A DNA stretch of 16,759 bases from Pseudomonadota bacterium. GTDB lineage: Bacteria > Pseudomonadota > Alphaproteobacteria > Rhizobiales > Beijerinckiaceae. The translations under genes and the position numbers were made by a program. Below, piece after piece: positions 1 through 7,065 of the stretch (positions are counted from its first letter, which is position 1; each line of letters opens with the position of its first letter). The DNA lies in contig JAFAEL010000097.1 in NCBI GenBank assembly GCA_023423995.1, positions 1 to 16,759 on the forward strand, given 5' to 3'. The notes under the pieces are model-generated. The model had not been told where the DNA came from, searched no databases, and saw only the letters and a list, made by a program, of their open reading frames with translations.

Positions 1-251
1 TGCCCTACTTCTTCGGCTCGCTGAAGGTCGCCATCACGCTCGCCTATGTCGGATCCGTCATCGGCGAGCAGAACGCCTCCAACGTGGGTCTCGGAAACCT
101 CTTGACCCGCGCCTCGGCCGCCTTCGAGGTACCGCTCGTCTGGGCGGCCCTGATCGTCCTCGCCGTGATGGGCGTGGTCATGTACGTCGCGACCGTCCTG
201 GTCGAGCGCTCCATGACCGGCTGGGCCCAGCGCTCGCATTTCGCCACATAG
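1..251 (+). CDS. ABC transporter permease, NitT/TauT type (3' end only)
   Basis: This is the C-terminal 82 residues of an inner-membrane permease; the start lies before the window and the first full codon begins at base 3. The visible part begins PYFFGSLKVAITLAYVGSVIGEQ and continues with a GLGNLL stretch. That pattern is typical of the cytoplasmic coupling (EAA-type) loop and last helices of binding-protein-dependent permeases of the SsuC/TauC/ThiX kind. A final hydrophobic helix (about WAALIVLAVMGVVMYVATV) and a short tail ending SHFAT follow. Family members import sulfonates, nitrate, thiamine or pyrimidine precursors, so the substrate is not determined here. The stop is only 9 bases before the next gene, a TRAP permease, so the two are probably on one transcript. 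Confidence 0.85.
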   Translation, partial: PYFFGSLKVAITLAYVGSVIGEQNASNVGLGNLLTRASAAFEVPLVWAALIVLAVMGVVMYVATVLVERSMTGWAQRSHFAT

Positions 252-260
252 GGCGTCCCC

Positions 261-839
261 ATGATGCAAGCACAGACACCTCGCGAGGCGGGCCTGGTCC
301 GGCGGCTGCTGGACGGGCTCTATCTTCTGGCGGGCTGGCTCGCCGGCCTTTTCCTGATTGCGATCCTCCTCCTGATGATGGGCCTGTCGCTCGGGCGCGA
401 GGTGGGCTTCAACATCCCGGCCGGCGACGATTTCGCATCCTGGTGCATGGCTGCGATGGCCTTCCTCGGCCTCGCCCACACCTTCAAGCACGGCGATATG
501 ATCCGGGTCGGGCTCCTCATCGATCGCCTGAAGGGCCGGACCCGCTGGTTCTTCGAGATGTTCTCGCTGCTGATCGGCACGGGCTTCATCGGCTACTTCG
601 CCTGGTACGCGACCGTCATGACCTGGCAGTCGTGGGAGTTCAGCGACACCTCGACGGGCGTCGTCGCGGTTCCCCTCTGGATCCCGCAGCTCGGCTTTTC
701 GGGCGGCCTCGTGATCCTGCTCGTCGCCTTCGTGGATGAGCTCGTCCATGTCGCGGCCGGCGGCATGCCCCGCTACGAGAAGCCGCCGCCGCAGAGCGCC
801 GACGAGGTCATCGAGCGCGCGATGGAAAGTGCGGTCTGA
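261..839 (+). CDS. TRAP transporter small permease (DctQ-type)
   Basis: The 192-residue product is the four-helix small membrane subunit of a tripartite ATP-independent periplasmic transporter, which uses an ion gradient to import organic acids delivered by a binding protein. Hydrophobic segments lie at about residues 20-44, 58-75, 97-120 and 144-160. The loop after helix 2 reads KHGDMIRVGLLIDRL, matching the family's conserved H-x-x-x-V segment. The length is normal. Two ATG codons are adjacent (261 and 264) and neither has a convincing Shine-Dalgarno sequence, which fits translational coupling to the preceding ABC permease gene. The large permease begins 2 bases after the stop. Confidence 0.93.
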   Translation: MMQAQTPREAGLVRRLLDGLYLLAGWLAGLFLIAILLLMMGLSLGREVGFNIPAGDDFASWCMAAMAFLGLAHTFKHGDMIRVGLLIDRLKGRTRWFFEMFSLLIGTGFIGYFAWYATVMTWQSWEFSDTSTGVVAVPLWIPQLGFSGGLVILLVAFVDELVHVAAGGMPRYEKPPPQSADEVIERAMESAV

Positions 840-841
840 CC

Positions 842-2149
842 ATGGCGATGATCGAAATCTCGGGGCTCCTGCTCCTCTTCCTCCTCGGCCTGCTCGCCGG
901 GGGCGTGTGGATCGCGATCGCGCTGCTCGCCTGCGGCTGGGTGGGAATGCAGTTCGTGGCCGGCGGCATCCCGGCGGGCTCGGTCCTCGCGACCACCATC
1001 TGGGGCAATTCCGCCTCCTGGACGCTGGCGGCCCTGCCGCTCTTCATCTGGATGGGCGAGATCCTGTTCCGGACGCGGCTGTCGGAGGAGATGTTCCGCG
1101 GACTCGCGCCCTGGCTGAACCGGATCCCCGGCCGGCTCATGCACGTGAACGTGCTCGCCTGCGGCATCTTCGGCTCGGTCTCGGGGTCCTCGGCCGCGAC
1201 CTGCGCGACCGTCGCCAAGATCGCGCTGCCGGAATTGAAGAAGCGGGGCTACGACGAGAAGCTCGCGCTCGGCTCGCTGGCCGGCGCCGGCACGCTCGGC
1301 ATCCTGATACCGCCCTCGATCACCATGGTGGTCTACGCGGTCGCCGCCAACGTCTCCATCATCCAGGTCTTCCTGGCCGGCTTCCTGCCGGGCCTCCTCG
1401 TGATGGTGCTTTATTCCGGCTACATCGCGATCTGGTCGATGGCGAACCCGGACAAGGCGCCGCCGCCCGAGCCGCCCTCCACCTTCCGGCACAAGCTGAG
1501 GGAATCGGCCAACCTCATCCCGGTCTCGCTGCTGATCGCCCTGATCTTCGCCGCGCTCCTGTTCGGCTGGGCGACGGCGACGGAATGCGCCGCCTGGGGC
1601 GTCGTCGCCTCGTTCGGGATCGCCTGGTGGTCCGGAAGCCTGTCCTGGCAGGCGTTCTGGCAATCCGTGATGGGCACCGTCCGGGTGACCTGCATGATCA
1701 TGCTGATCCTCGCCGGCGCGTCCTTCATGTCGACCTCGATGGCCTATACGGGCATCCCGGCCGCGCTCGCGACCTGGGTCGACGGCCTGCACCTGTCGCC
1801 CTACGCGCTCGTGGCGGCGCTGACGGTGATGTACATCATCCTCGGCACGGCGCTGGACGGCCTGTCCATGATCGTCCTGACGACGACCGTCGTGATCCCG
1901 ATGATCAAGTCGGCCGGGTTCGATCCGGTCTGGTTCGGGATCTTCCTCGTCCTCGTCGTGGAGATGGCGGAGGTGTCCCCGCCTGTCGGGTTCAACCTCT
2001 TCGTCCTCCAGACCATGTCCGGCAAGGACTCGAATTTCGTCGCGCTCGCCTCGCTTCCGTTCTTCTTCCTGCTCGTCGTGGCCGTCGCGATCATCACGAT
2101 CTTCCCGGACATTGTGATGATCCTGCCGAGACTTGCTTTTCCCGCGTGA
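842..2149 (+). CDS. TRAP transporter large permease (DctM-type)
   Basis: The 435-residue, strongly hydrophobic protein is the transport-forming subunit of the TRAP system. Family motifs are clear: GSVSGSSAATCATVAKIALP followed by the KKRGYD element, then LGILIPPSITMVVYA, a late LGTALDGLSM element and AEVSPPVGFNLFVLQ near the C terminus. The length matches a standard DctM of about 425-440 residues with roughly 12 membrane segments, so it is not fused to DctQ. The start ATG lies 2 bases after the dctQ-type stop, with a purine-rich GGAAAG 15-20 bases upstream, so translation is probably coupled. It should work with the adjacent small permease and the binding protein 39 bases downstream. Confidence 0.95.
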   Translation: MAMIEISGLLLLFLLGLLAGGVWIAIALLACGWVGMQFVAGGIPAGSVLATTIWGNSASWTLAALPLFIWMGEILFRTRLSEEMFRGLAPWLNRIPGRLMHVNVLACGIFGSVSGSSAATCATVAKIALPELKKRGYDEKLALGSLAGAGTLGILIPPSITMVVYAVAANVSIIQVFLAGFLPGLLVMVLYSGYIAIWSMANPDKAPPPEPPSTFRHKLRESANLIPVSLLIALIFAALLFGWATATECAAWGVVASFGIAWWSGSLSWQAFWQSVMGTVRVTCMIMLILAGASFMSTSMAYTGIPAALATWVDGLHLSPYALVAALTVMYIILGTALDGLSMIVLTTTVVIPMIKSAGFDPVWFGIFLVLVVEMAEVSPPVGFNLFVLQTMSGKDSNFVALASLPFFFLLVVAVAIITIFPDIVMILPRLAFPA

Positions 2150-2188
2150 GACCCGGAACTTGCATCAATAGCAACAGAGGGAACGTAG

Positions 2189-3163
2189 ATGAGATTGAAA
2201 GCAGTCGTCTTCGGTTTGTCCGTTGGCCTGCTTGCGGCGTTGCCCGCGAGCGCGCAGACCAAGTGGAACCTCCCCAACGCCTATCCGACCGATAATCCGC
2301 ACACCGAGAACCTGTCCGCCTTCGTGAAGGACGTGGCGGAGGCGACCGGGGGCAAGCTCCAGATCACGGTCCACGCCAACGCCTCGCTGTTCAAGGCTCC
2401 GGAGATCAAGCGCGCCGTCCAGACCGGCCAGGCGCAGATGGGCGAGGTGCTGATCTCGATCCACGAGAACGAGGATCCGATCTTCGGCCTCGACGTCGTC
2501 CCCTTCGTGGCGACCTCGTTCCCGGAGGCGAAGAAGCTTTGGGCGGCCCAAAAGGCGGCCGTCGAGACGAAGCTCGCGAGCCAGGGTCTGAAGCTCCTCT
2601 TCGCCGTGCCGTGGGCCCCGCAGGGCATCTATTCGAAGAAGGACATCAACTCGGTCGACGACATGAAGGGCCTCAAGTGGCGCTCCTACAATGTCGGCAC
2701 CGCGCGCATCGGCGAGCTCGTCGGCGCCCAGGCCGTGACCGTGCAGGCGGCCGAGCTGCCGCAGGCGCTCGCGACCGGCGTGATCAACGCCCTCATGACG
2801 TCCGGCGGCACCGGCTACGACGCCAAGATCTGGGAATCGCTGACCCACTTCTATGACGTGCAGGCCTGGATCCCGAAGAACCTGACCTTCGTGAACAAGG
2901 CCGCCTTCGACGGGCTCGACAAGCCGACCCAGGACGCGATCCTGAAGGCTGCCGAGACCGCCGAGGCACGCGGCTGGAAGGCCTGGGAGGAGAAGGCCGG
3001 CTGGTATCTCGACCAGCTCAAGTCGCGCGGCATGAAGGTGCAGCCGCCCTCCGAGAAGCTCGCCTCCGACATGCGCAAGATCGGGGAGCAGCTCACGGCC
3101 GACTGGACCAAGAAGGCCGGCGCGCCCGGCCAGGCGATCATTGACGCTTACAAGAAGATGTGA
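2189..3163 (+). CDS. TRAP transporter substrate-binding protein (DctP-type)
   Basis: The 324-residue periplasmic solute receptor completes the TRAP system. A Sec signal peptide covers about residues 1-22 (MRLK basic start, hydrophobic core, ALPASA cleavage region). The mature part begins TKWNLPNAYPTDNPHTENL. The family's ligand-gripping arginine is expected at R165 in the segment MKGLKWRSYN, followed by the AAELPQALATGVINALMTS stretch that corresponds to the family's e-x-y-x-ALq-x-Gv segment. In the family this arginine pairs with a substrate carboxylate, so an organic acid is the likely ligand; its identity is unknown. The start is supported by GAGGG at 2177-2181, 7 bases before the ATG. Placing the receptor last (Q-M-P) is one of several orders seen in TRAP operons. 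Confidence 0.94.
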   Translation: MRLKAVVFGLSVGLLAALPASAQTKWNLPNAYPTDNPHTENLSAFVKDVAEATGGKLQITVHANASLFKAPEIKRAVQTGQAQMGEVLISIHENEDPIFGLDVVPFVATSFPEAKKLWAAQKAAVETKLASQGLKLLFAVPWAPQGIYSKKDINSVDDMKGLKWRSYNVGTARIGELVGAQAVTVQAAELPQALATGVINALMTSGGTGYDAKIWESLTHFYDVQAWIPKNLTFVNKAAFDGLDKPTQDAILKAAETAEARGWKAWEEKAGWYLDQLKSRGMKVQPPSEKLASDMRKIGEQLTADWTKKAGAPGQAIIDAYKKM

Positions 3164-3183
3164 GCCTCGCGGCCCGAGCACCT

Positions 3184-3244
3184 GGGGCGCGGGAGCGCGC
3201 CCCATCCGAGACTGGAAGCGGCCGGGATCGCGGGATCCCGGCCG
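3184..3244 (+). terminator. Two strong hairpins after the TRAP operon
   Basis: Two GC-rich inverted repeats stand in tandem just after the binding-protein stop. The first is a perfect 8-bp stem with a 4-base loop (3184-3191 with 3196-3203). The second is a perfect 11-bp stem with a 4-base loop (3219-3229 with 3234-3244, arm CGGCCGGGATC). Neither is followed by a T-run, so this is either a U-less terminator or a 3'-end stabilising structure for the transport mRNA. The rest of 3164-3458 holds no convincing gene. Confidence 0.5.
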
Positions 3245-3368
3245 TGCTCGCATCTGCGATCCGCCTGCCGGCGAGCTCCCCCTGAGTATTGAGAAGACGT
3301 TGCCGCGGCTGTCATTCCCTCCAGGGGCGCGTTGAAAGAGACTACGCCTAAATAGCCTTTGCCGATCT

Positions 3369-3394
3369 GGAATAGTCGTCGCAAGAACTCCGTT
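3369..3394 (+). promoter_or_regulatory. Possible EcfG-type promoter before the PAS gene
   Basis: The sequence GGAAT-N17-CGTT lies 64 bases upstream of the PAS gene ATG. It differs by one base from the alphaproteobacterial general-stress sigma consensus GGAAC-N16/17-CGTT. It also contains a small inverted repeat, GAAC-TCC-GTTC. With one mismatch and no transcript data this is only a candidate. Confidence 0.22.
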
Positions 3395-3458
3395 CTATAT
3401 GGGGCGGATTCGGCGCGCTGCGTCCATCCGCGGTCCGGGCTTCTGACGTGGCGTCTCG

Positions 3459-3998
3459 ATGATTTGGGCAAGTGATGCAGAAGGGCATGCAACCTTCGTC
3501 AGCCCGGAATGGACGGCGCTGACGGGGCAGCCCCGGGACAAGGCCGAGGGCTGGGGGTGGCTTGAGATGATCCACCCGGCCGATCGCGACACCGCGCGGA
3601 CCATTCTTACCGACGCCAGCAGGGCGGCTGCCGCTTTCACCATGCAGTTCCGGGTGCGCGACGCTGCGGGCGACCACATCTGGGTCACGAGCGGCGCGAT
3701 GCCCTCGTTCTCGCGGCAGGACGGCCGGTTCCTGGGGTTCCTCGGATCGCACTCGGAAACCGCCCCTCCCGTCCCGGAGAAGGCGCAGGGCAGGGTCGGC
3801 CTTTATAATCCGCCCTCATCGGGGTCGCCGGGCCGGCCCAACTCGGCGCTGGAAGCCATCGCCGACCACCTGCTGCTCGCACGGGCGGCCGCGGCCGAGG
3901 CCGGCGAGGACATGATCCGCAGCATCATCGACATGTGCCTGCTCGAGACCGGGCAGCGCCTCGCGTCGTCGCAAGGACCCGCCCCGAGCGGCGGCTGA
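3459..3998 (+). CDS. Short stand-alone PAS-domain protein
   Basis: The 179-residue protein carries one PAS fold of the PAS_3 kind in about residues 1-100. Its motifs are IWASDAEG, FVSPEWTALTGQP, GWGWLEMIHPADR, MQFRVRDAAGDHIWV and GRFLGFLGSHSE. No kinase, GGDEF, EAL or HTH domain follows. The tail, about residues 130-179, is a predicted helix (ALEAIADHLLLARAAAAEAGEDM). The fold starts right at the first methionine, whereas PAS domains usually have a helix ahead of this strand. An in-frame TGA at 3444-3446 closes the frame upstream, so the N-terminal cap is short or lost. The ATG has no obvious Shine-Dalgarno. It may be a sensory partner acting on another protein, or a decayed remnant; ligand and partner are unknown. 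Confidence 0.75.
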   Translation: MIWASDAEGHATFVSPEWTALTGQPRDKAEGWGWLEMIHPADRDTARTILTDASRAAAAFTMQFRVRDAAGDHIWVTSGAMPSFSRQDGRFLGFLGSHSETAPPVPEKAQGRVGLYNPPSSGSPGRPNSALEAIADHLLLARAAAAEAGEDMIRSIIDMCLLETGQRLASSQGPAPSGG

Positions 3999-4014
3999 AC
4001 CGGCCGTTCACACC

Positions 4015-4033
4015 GATGCGGGCTCCCGGCATC
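4015..4033 (+). terminator. Weak hairpin after the PAS gene
   Basis: GATGC-GGG and CCC-G-GCATC pair around a 2-base loop with one bulged G, starting 17 bases after the PAS gene stop. There is no T-run, so termination is uncertain. The remaining bases up to 4121 show nothing else that I recognise, including no cobalamin or SAM riboswitch core. Confidence 0.25.
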
Positions 4034-4121
4034 CGCTTCCCAGCGGCAGGGCGCGGGATTAAGACCGATCCACGCCGGGCAGCCGGACAGTCGCCCTGGC
4101 GGTGACGGAGAGACGACCTTG

Positions 4122-5246
4122 ATGCGTCAACGCCCCCCTTACCGCGCCGACATGGTCGGAAGCCTCCTGCGGCCCGCCCGCCTGAAGGAAGCCCGGGAGA
4201 AACACGGGGCCGGCAAGATCGACCAGGCGGCCCTGACGGCGATCGAGGACGAGGAGATCCGCAAGGTCATTCGCAAGCAGGAAGAGATCGGCCTCCAGGC
4301 CGTCACCGACGGCGAGTTCCGGCGTGCCTTCTGGCACTATGACTTCCTGGAGCATCTGGACGGCGTGCAGGGCGTCTGGCTGGACCAGGGCGTCCAGTTC
4401 AAGGGCATTCAGCTCACGCCCAAGGGCCTGCGGGTCGTCGGCAAGATCGGCTTCACAAGCCATCCGATGATCGAGCATTTCCGGTTCGTGAAGGAGAACA
4501 CGACCCGGACGCCCAAGATGACCATCCCCGGCCCCAGCATGCTGCACTACCGGAGCGGCCGGCAGATGATCAATGCCGGGCTCTATCCGGACATGGACGA
4601 ATATTACGCCGATCTCGGCGCCGCCTACGCCAAGGCCGTGCAGGCCTTCTACGATGCCGGCTGCCGCTATCTGCAGCTCGACGACATTTCCTTCGCCTAT
4701 CTGTGCGATCCCGAGCAGCGGAAGATGCTGGCGGATCGCGGTGACGATCCGGAGAAGCAGGGCGAGATCTATGCCGGGATGGTCCGCCGGGCGCTGCAGG
4801 ACAAGCCGGCGGATCTCACCGTGACCATGCATCTCTGCCGCGGCAATTTCCGCTCCACCTTCATCGCCTCGGGCGGCTACGAGCCGATCGCCGACCTCCT
4901 GTTCAACGCCATGCCGGTCGACGGCTATTTCATGGAATGGGACACGGACCGGGCCGGCGGGTTCGAGCCTCTCCGCTTCCTGCCGAAGGGCAAGACGGTC
5001 GTCCTTGGGCTGGTAACCTCCAAGACCGGCCAGCTCGAGAAGCCCGAGGACGTGAAGCGCCGCATCGAGGAGGCGAGCAAGTTCGCCGATCTCGACCAGC
5101 TCTGCCTTTCGCCCCAATGCGGCTTCGCCTCCACGGAGGAGGGGAACACCCTCGCCGAGGACGAGCAATGGTCCAAGCTCCGGATGATCGTGGATGTCGC
5201 CCGGGAGGTCTGGGGCGATCCGGCGGCACCGGCGAAGGCCGCCTGA
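4122..5246 (+). CDS. Cobalamin-independent methionine synthase family protein (C-terminal-domain type)
   Basis: The 374-residue protein belongs to the single-domain relatives of MetE (YxjG/YxjH-like): a TIM barrel that places a thiol substrate on zinc for alkyl transfer. The four expected zinc ligands are visible: H237 and C239 in MHLCRGN, E272 in FMEWD and C333 in SPQCGFAS. The barrel motif YLQLDDISFAYLCDP lies near residue 190. It is half the length of true MetE (about 750 residues) and lacks the N-terminal folate-binding half. A standard methyl-folate-dependent methionine synthase role is therefore doubtful, and transfer to or from another alkyl-thiol compound is possible. I chose the ATG at 4122; a TTG directly before it is also open. 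A GGAG lies 11 bases upstream. No methionine-pathway gene is adjacent. Confidence 0.88.
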   Translation: MRQRPPYRADMVGSLLRPARLKEAREKHGAGKIDQAALTAIEDEEIRKVIRKQEEIGLQAVTDGEFRRAFWHYDFLEHLDGVQGVWLDQGVQFKGIQLTPKGLRVVGKIGFTSHPMIEHFRFVKENTTRTPKMTIPGPSMLHYRSGRQMINAGLYPDMDEYYADLGAAYAKAVQAFYDAGCRYLQLDDISFAYLCDPEQRKMLADRGDDPEKQGEIYAGMVRRALQDKPADLTVTMHLCRGNFRSTFIASGGYEPIADLLFNAMPVDGYFMEWDTDRAGGFEPLRFLPKGKTVVLGLVTSKTGQLEKPEDVKRRIEEASKFADLDQLCLSPQCGFASTEEGNTLAEDEQWSKLRMIVDVAREVWGDPAAPAKAA

Positions 5247-5274
5247 AGCCACGCCGCGCGCGGCACCTTAGTCT

Positions 5275-5299
5275 GGAACGATCGGCGCGGCCGGGCGTC
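5275..5299 (+). promoter_or_regulatory. Candidate EcfG (general stress sigma) promoter
   Basis: GGAAC (5275-5279), a 16-base spacer and CGTC (5296-5299) match the alphaproteobacterial EcfG consensus GGAAC-N16/17-CGTT except for the last base. It sits 25 bases before the small-protein start at 5325, a sensible distance for a short 5' leader. The location and perfect -35 element make this the better of the two EcfG-like sites in the window. Confidence 0.45.
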
Positions 5300-5324
5300 A
5301 AGCCAGATCAGAGTGGAGTTCGAG

Positions 5325-5732
5325 ATGGCAAAAGGCTCAAAGACGAAGCTCCCGAAGACGGTGGCGGGGATCAAGATCCCGAAGGGATTGCGGAAATCGG
5401 GCGTTCTCGAAACCCTGGTGGGAAGCCAGGCCGGTCGGCAGCTCCTCGCGGACGCGATCATGGCGGCGGCGACCGCCGCGGCATCCGTGCTGGCCGGGAA
5501 GGCCGTCGCGTCTGCTGCCCAGGGCCAGGGAGGCACGGCTCGCCCAGCTCAGAAGGGCAGGGAGGGCGGAGCCGGCGACGGGCCCGGGGGCGCAATCGCG
5601 GGCCTGATCACCGAGGCCGCCGAGGCCATGCTGTCGCCCCGATCCGAGGCGCCCGAGGGCGAGAGGACCGAGGGCCGCAAGCCCAAGAAGAAGGGCAGCG
5701 AGGCGGGAGCGCCGAAATCGCTCCACAGCTGA
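5325..5732 (+). CDS. Small basic Ala/Gly/Lys-rich protein of unknown function
   Basis: The 135-residue product has no domain I can name. The N terminus is lysine-rich (MAKGSKTKLPKT...IPKGLRKSG). An alanine-rich segment, about residues 38-66 (QLLADAIMAAATAAASVLAG), looks like an amphipathic or weakly hydrophobic helix. A Gly-rich linker, a second short helix (AIAGLITEAAEAML) and a charged tail with KPKKKG follow. The start ATG has GGAG 6 bases upstream (5315-5318); an in-frame GTG at 5313 is less likely. Its own EcfG-like promoter suggests stress or stationary-phase expression. Similar short basic proteins occur in related genomes without assigned function. It could bind nucleic acid or membrane, but that is a guess. 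The coding call rests on RBS, promoter and codon pattern. Confidence 0.72.
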   Translation: MAKGSKTKLPKTVAGIKIPKGLRKSGVLETLVGSQAGRQLLADAIMAAATAAASVLAGKAVASAAQGQGGTARPAQKGREGGAGDGPGGAIAGLITEAAEAMLSPRSEAPEGERTEGRKPKKKGSEAGAPKSLHS

Positions 5733-5752
5733 GACGTCGCGCCGGGGACGTC

Positions 5753-5773
5753 GCCGCGCCGGGGAGGCGCGGC
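5753..5773. terminator. Hairpin between convergent genes
   Basis: A perfect 8-bp stem (GCCGCGCC at 5753-5760 with GGCGCGGC at 5766-5773) and 5-base loop lie in the 60 bases between the stops of the plus-strand small protein and the minus-strand glycosyltransferase. The position suits a bidirectional terminator, but there is no T-run on either side. A short direct repeat (GACGTCGC and ACGTCGCCGC) precedes it. Confidence 0.4.
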
Positions 5774-5792
5774 CCGGCCAGCCCGCGTCTGC

Positions 5793-6944
5793 CTAGTTGG
5801 CGCTGGCGCCGGCGCGCAGCTCCGCGGCTTTCGTCCTGACCGCCATCGCATTGCCGCGCCACTCGATCCGGACGGCCACCCAGGCATAGGCCCACATCGG
5901 CAGCAGCATCGCGTCGCGCACCAGGAAGACGAAGGGGGAACGCCAGGAGAGAGGCCAGCCCTTCAGGCGGCTGATCGCGAACTCGGGCAGGTACCAGGCG
6001 AGCGCGACCCCGAGCACGGCAAGGGGCACGCTCACGCCATAACCTGCCGCCCACACCCCGCCGGCGATCATCGGAAGGAAGGCCCCGGAGGAGATCTCCG
6101 GCGCAAAGAACAGCGGGAAGGTCACGCGCCGCAGCCTCGCCCAGCGCAGCTGGCGGTACCAGACCTCGGACGCGGTCCGGCGCCCGAGCGGCTGCTGGAA
6201 GGGCGCATCGACCAGGTGGACATGCAGGCCGGCCTTGCGGACGAGCTTGGTTGCGGCCGCATCCTCGGCGATCTCGGCGGCGAGAGCCCGGATGCCGCCG
6301 CGGCTGTCCAGGATGCTCTTGCGCCACAGCATGCTCTTGCCCTGCGCGAAGCCGAAGCCCAGGGCCTCACCCGCATATTGCCAGCGGGCCTGCAGGCTGT
6401 TCAGGAAGGCGCATTCCACCTCCGCCCAGAAGCCGTCCGGATGCGAGCCGGCGGGGGTCGAGCAGACGAGGCCCGTATCGGGCCGCCATGAGGCCTGGAG
6501 CCGCTGGACGTAGTCGCGCGGCATCAGCACGTTCGAGTCCGCGAGGATCACCCATTCGTGCTGGGCCTCGTCCCAGCCGCGCACGCAATTGTTCAGCTTC
6601 GGATTTTCGCTGATGCGTTCTTCCCCGATGACGAGCTGCGAGGGGATGGCCGGATACGCGGCCATGAGCTTCTGCACGATCGGGATGATCGGGTCGGACG
6701 AGGATGCGACGCAGAAGATCAGCTCGTAATTCGGGTAGTCGAGTTCGAACCCCGAGCGCAGCGTCTGCTGGCTGAAGCGCTCGATCCCGCAGACGGGCCG
6801 GACGATGGAGACCGGCGGCGGATCGGGGGGGACCGGCAGCAGCGCGCGCGGACCCTTGATCCGGATGGTCGCGACGAGGAGGCTGACGAAGTTCACGAGG
6901 GTTGCGGCGAGACAGAAGGTGCCGGCCCAGAAGGCTACCGTCAT
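5793..6944 (-). CDS. GT21-family glycosyltransferase, ceramide glucosyltransferase-like
   Basis: The 383-residue inner-membrane enzyme has the layout of ceramide glucosyltransferases and the related hopanoid enzyme HpnI. An N-terminal anchor (about residues 5-26) is followed by a cytoplasmic GT-A domain and C-terminal membrane segments (about 285-325 and 345-370). Catalytic signatures of family 21 are present: the aspartate in FCVASSSDP (D84), ADSNV (D136), AEDAA (D228) and the R-x-x-RW motif (R264, W268). The expected reaction is transfer of a sugar from a UDP-sugar to a lipid hydroxyl. No ceramide or hopanoid synthesis gene is adjacent, so the acceptor is open. The start is supported by AAAGAGAG 5-12 bases upstream on the minus strand. 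It diverges from the TPR-methyltransferase gene across 121 bases in which I found no clear promoter. Confidence 0.88.
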   Translation of the reverse strand: MTVAFWAGTFCLAATLVNFVSLLVATIRIKGPRALLPVPPDPPPVSIVRPVCGIERFSQQTLRSGFELDYPNYELIFCVASSSDPIIPIVQKLMAAYPAIPSQLVIGEERISENPKLNNCVRGWDEAQHEWVILADSNVLMPRDYVQRLQASWRPDTGLVCSTPAGSHPDGFWAEVECAFLNSLQARWQYAGEALGFGFAQGKSMLWRKSILDSRGGIRALAAEIAEDAAATKLVRKAGLHVHLVDAPFQQPLGRRTASEVWYRQLRWARLRRVTFPLFFAPEISSGAFLPMIAGGVWAAGYGVSVPLAVLGVALAWYLPEFAISRLKGWPLSWRSPFVFLVRDAMLLPMWAYAWVAVRIEWRGNAMAVRTKAAELRAGASAN

Positions 6945-7065
6945 CAGGCTCTCTTTCCGAGGATCCGTGGGGACTTAGAGACGCGACGGGACCGCCACAA
7001 GGCTCGTGGTGCAACACCCGCGCCTGAGTCTATGATCGGCCTGTCGCAGTATCGCGGGATGCATC

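Noticed and set aside
3999..4121. Riboswitch (cobalamin or SAM) before the MetE-family gene
   Set aside because: No conserved core elements could be found; only a weak hairpin is present.
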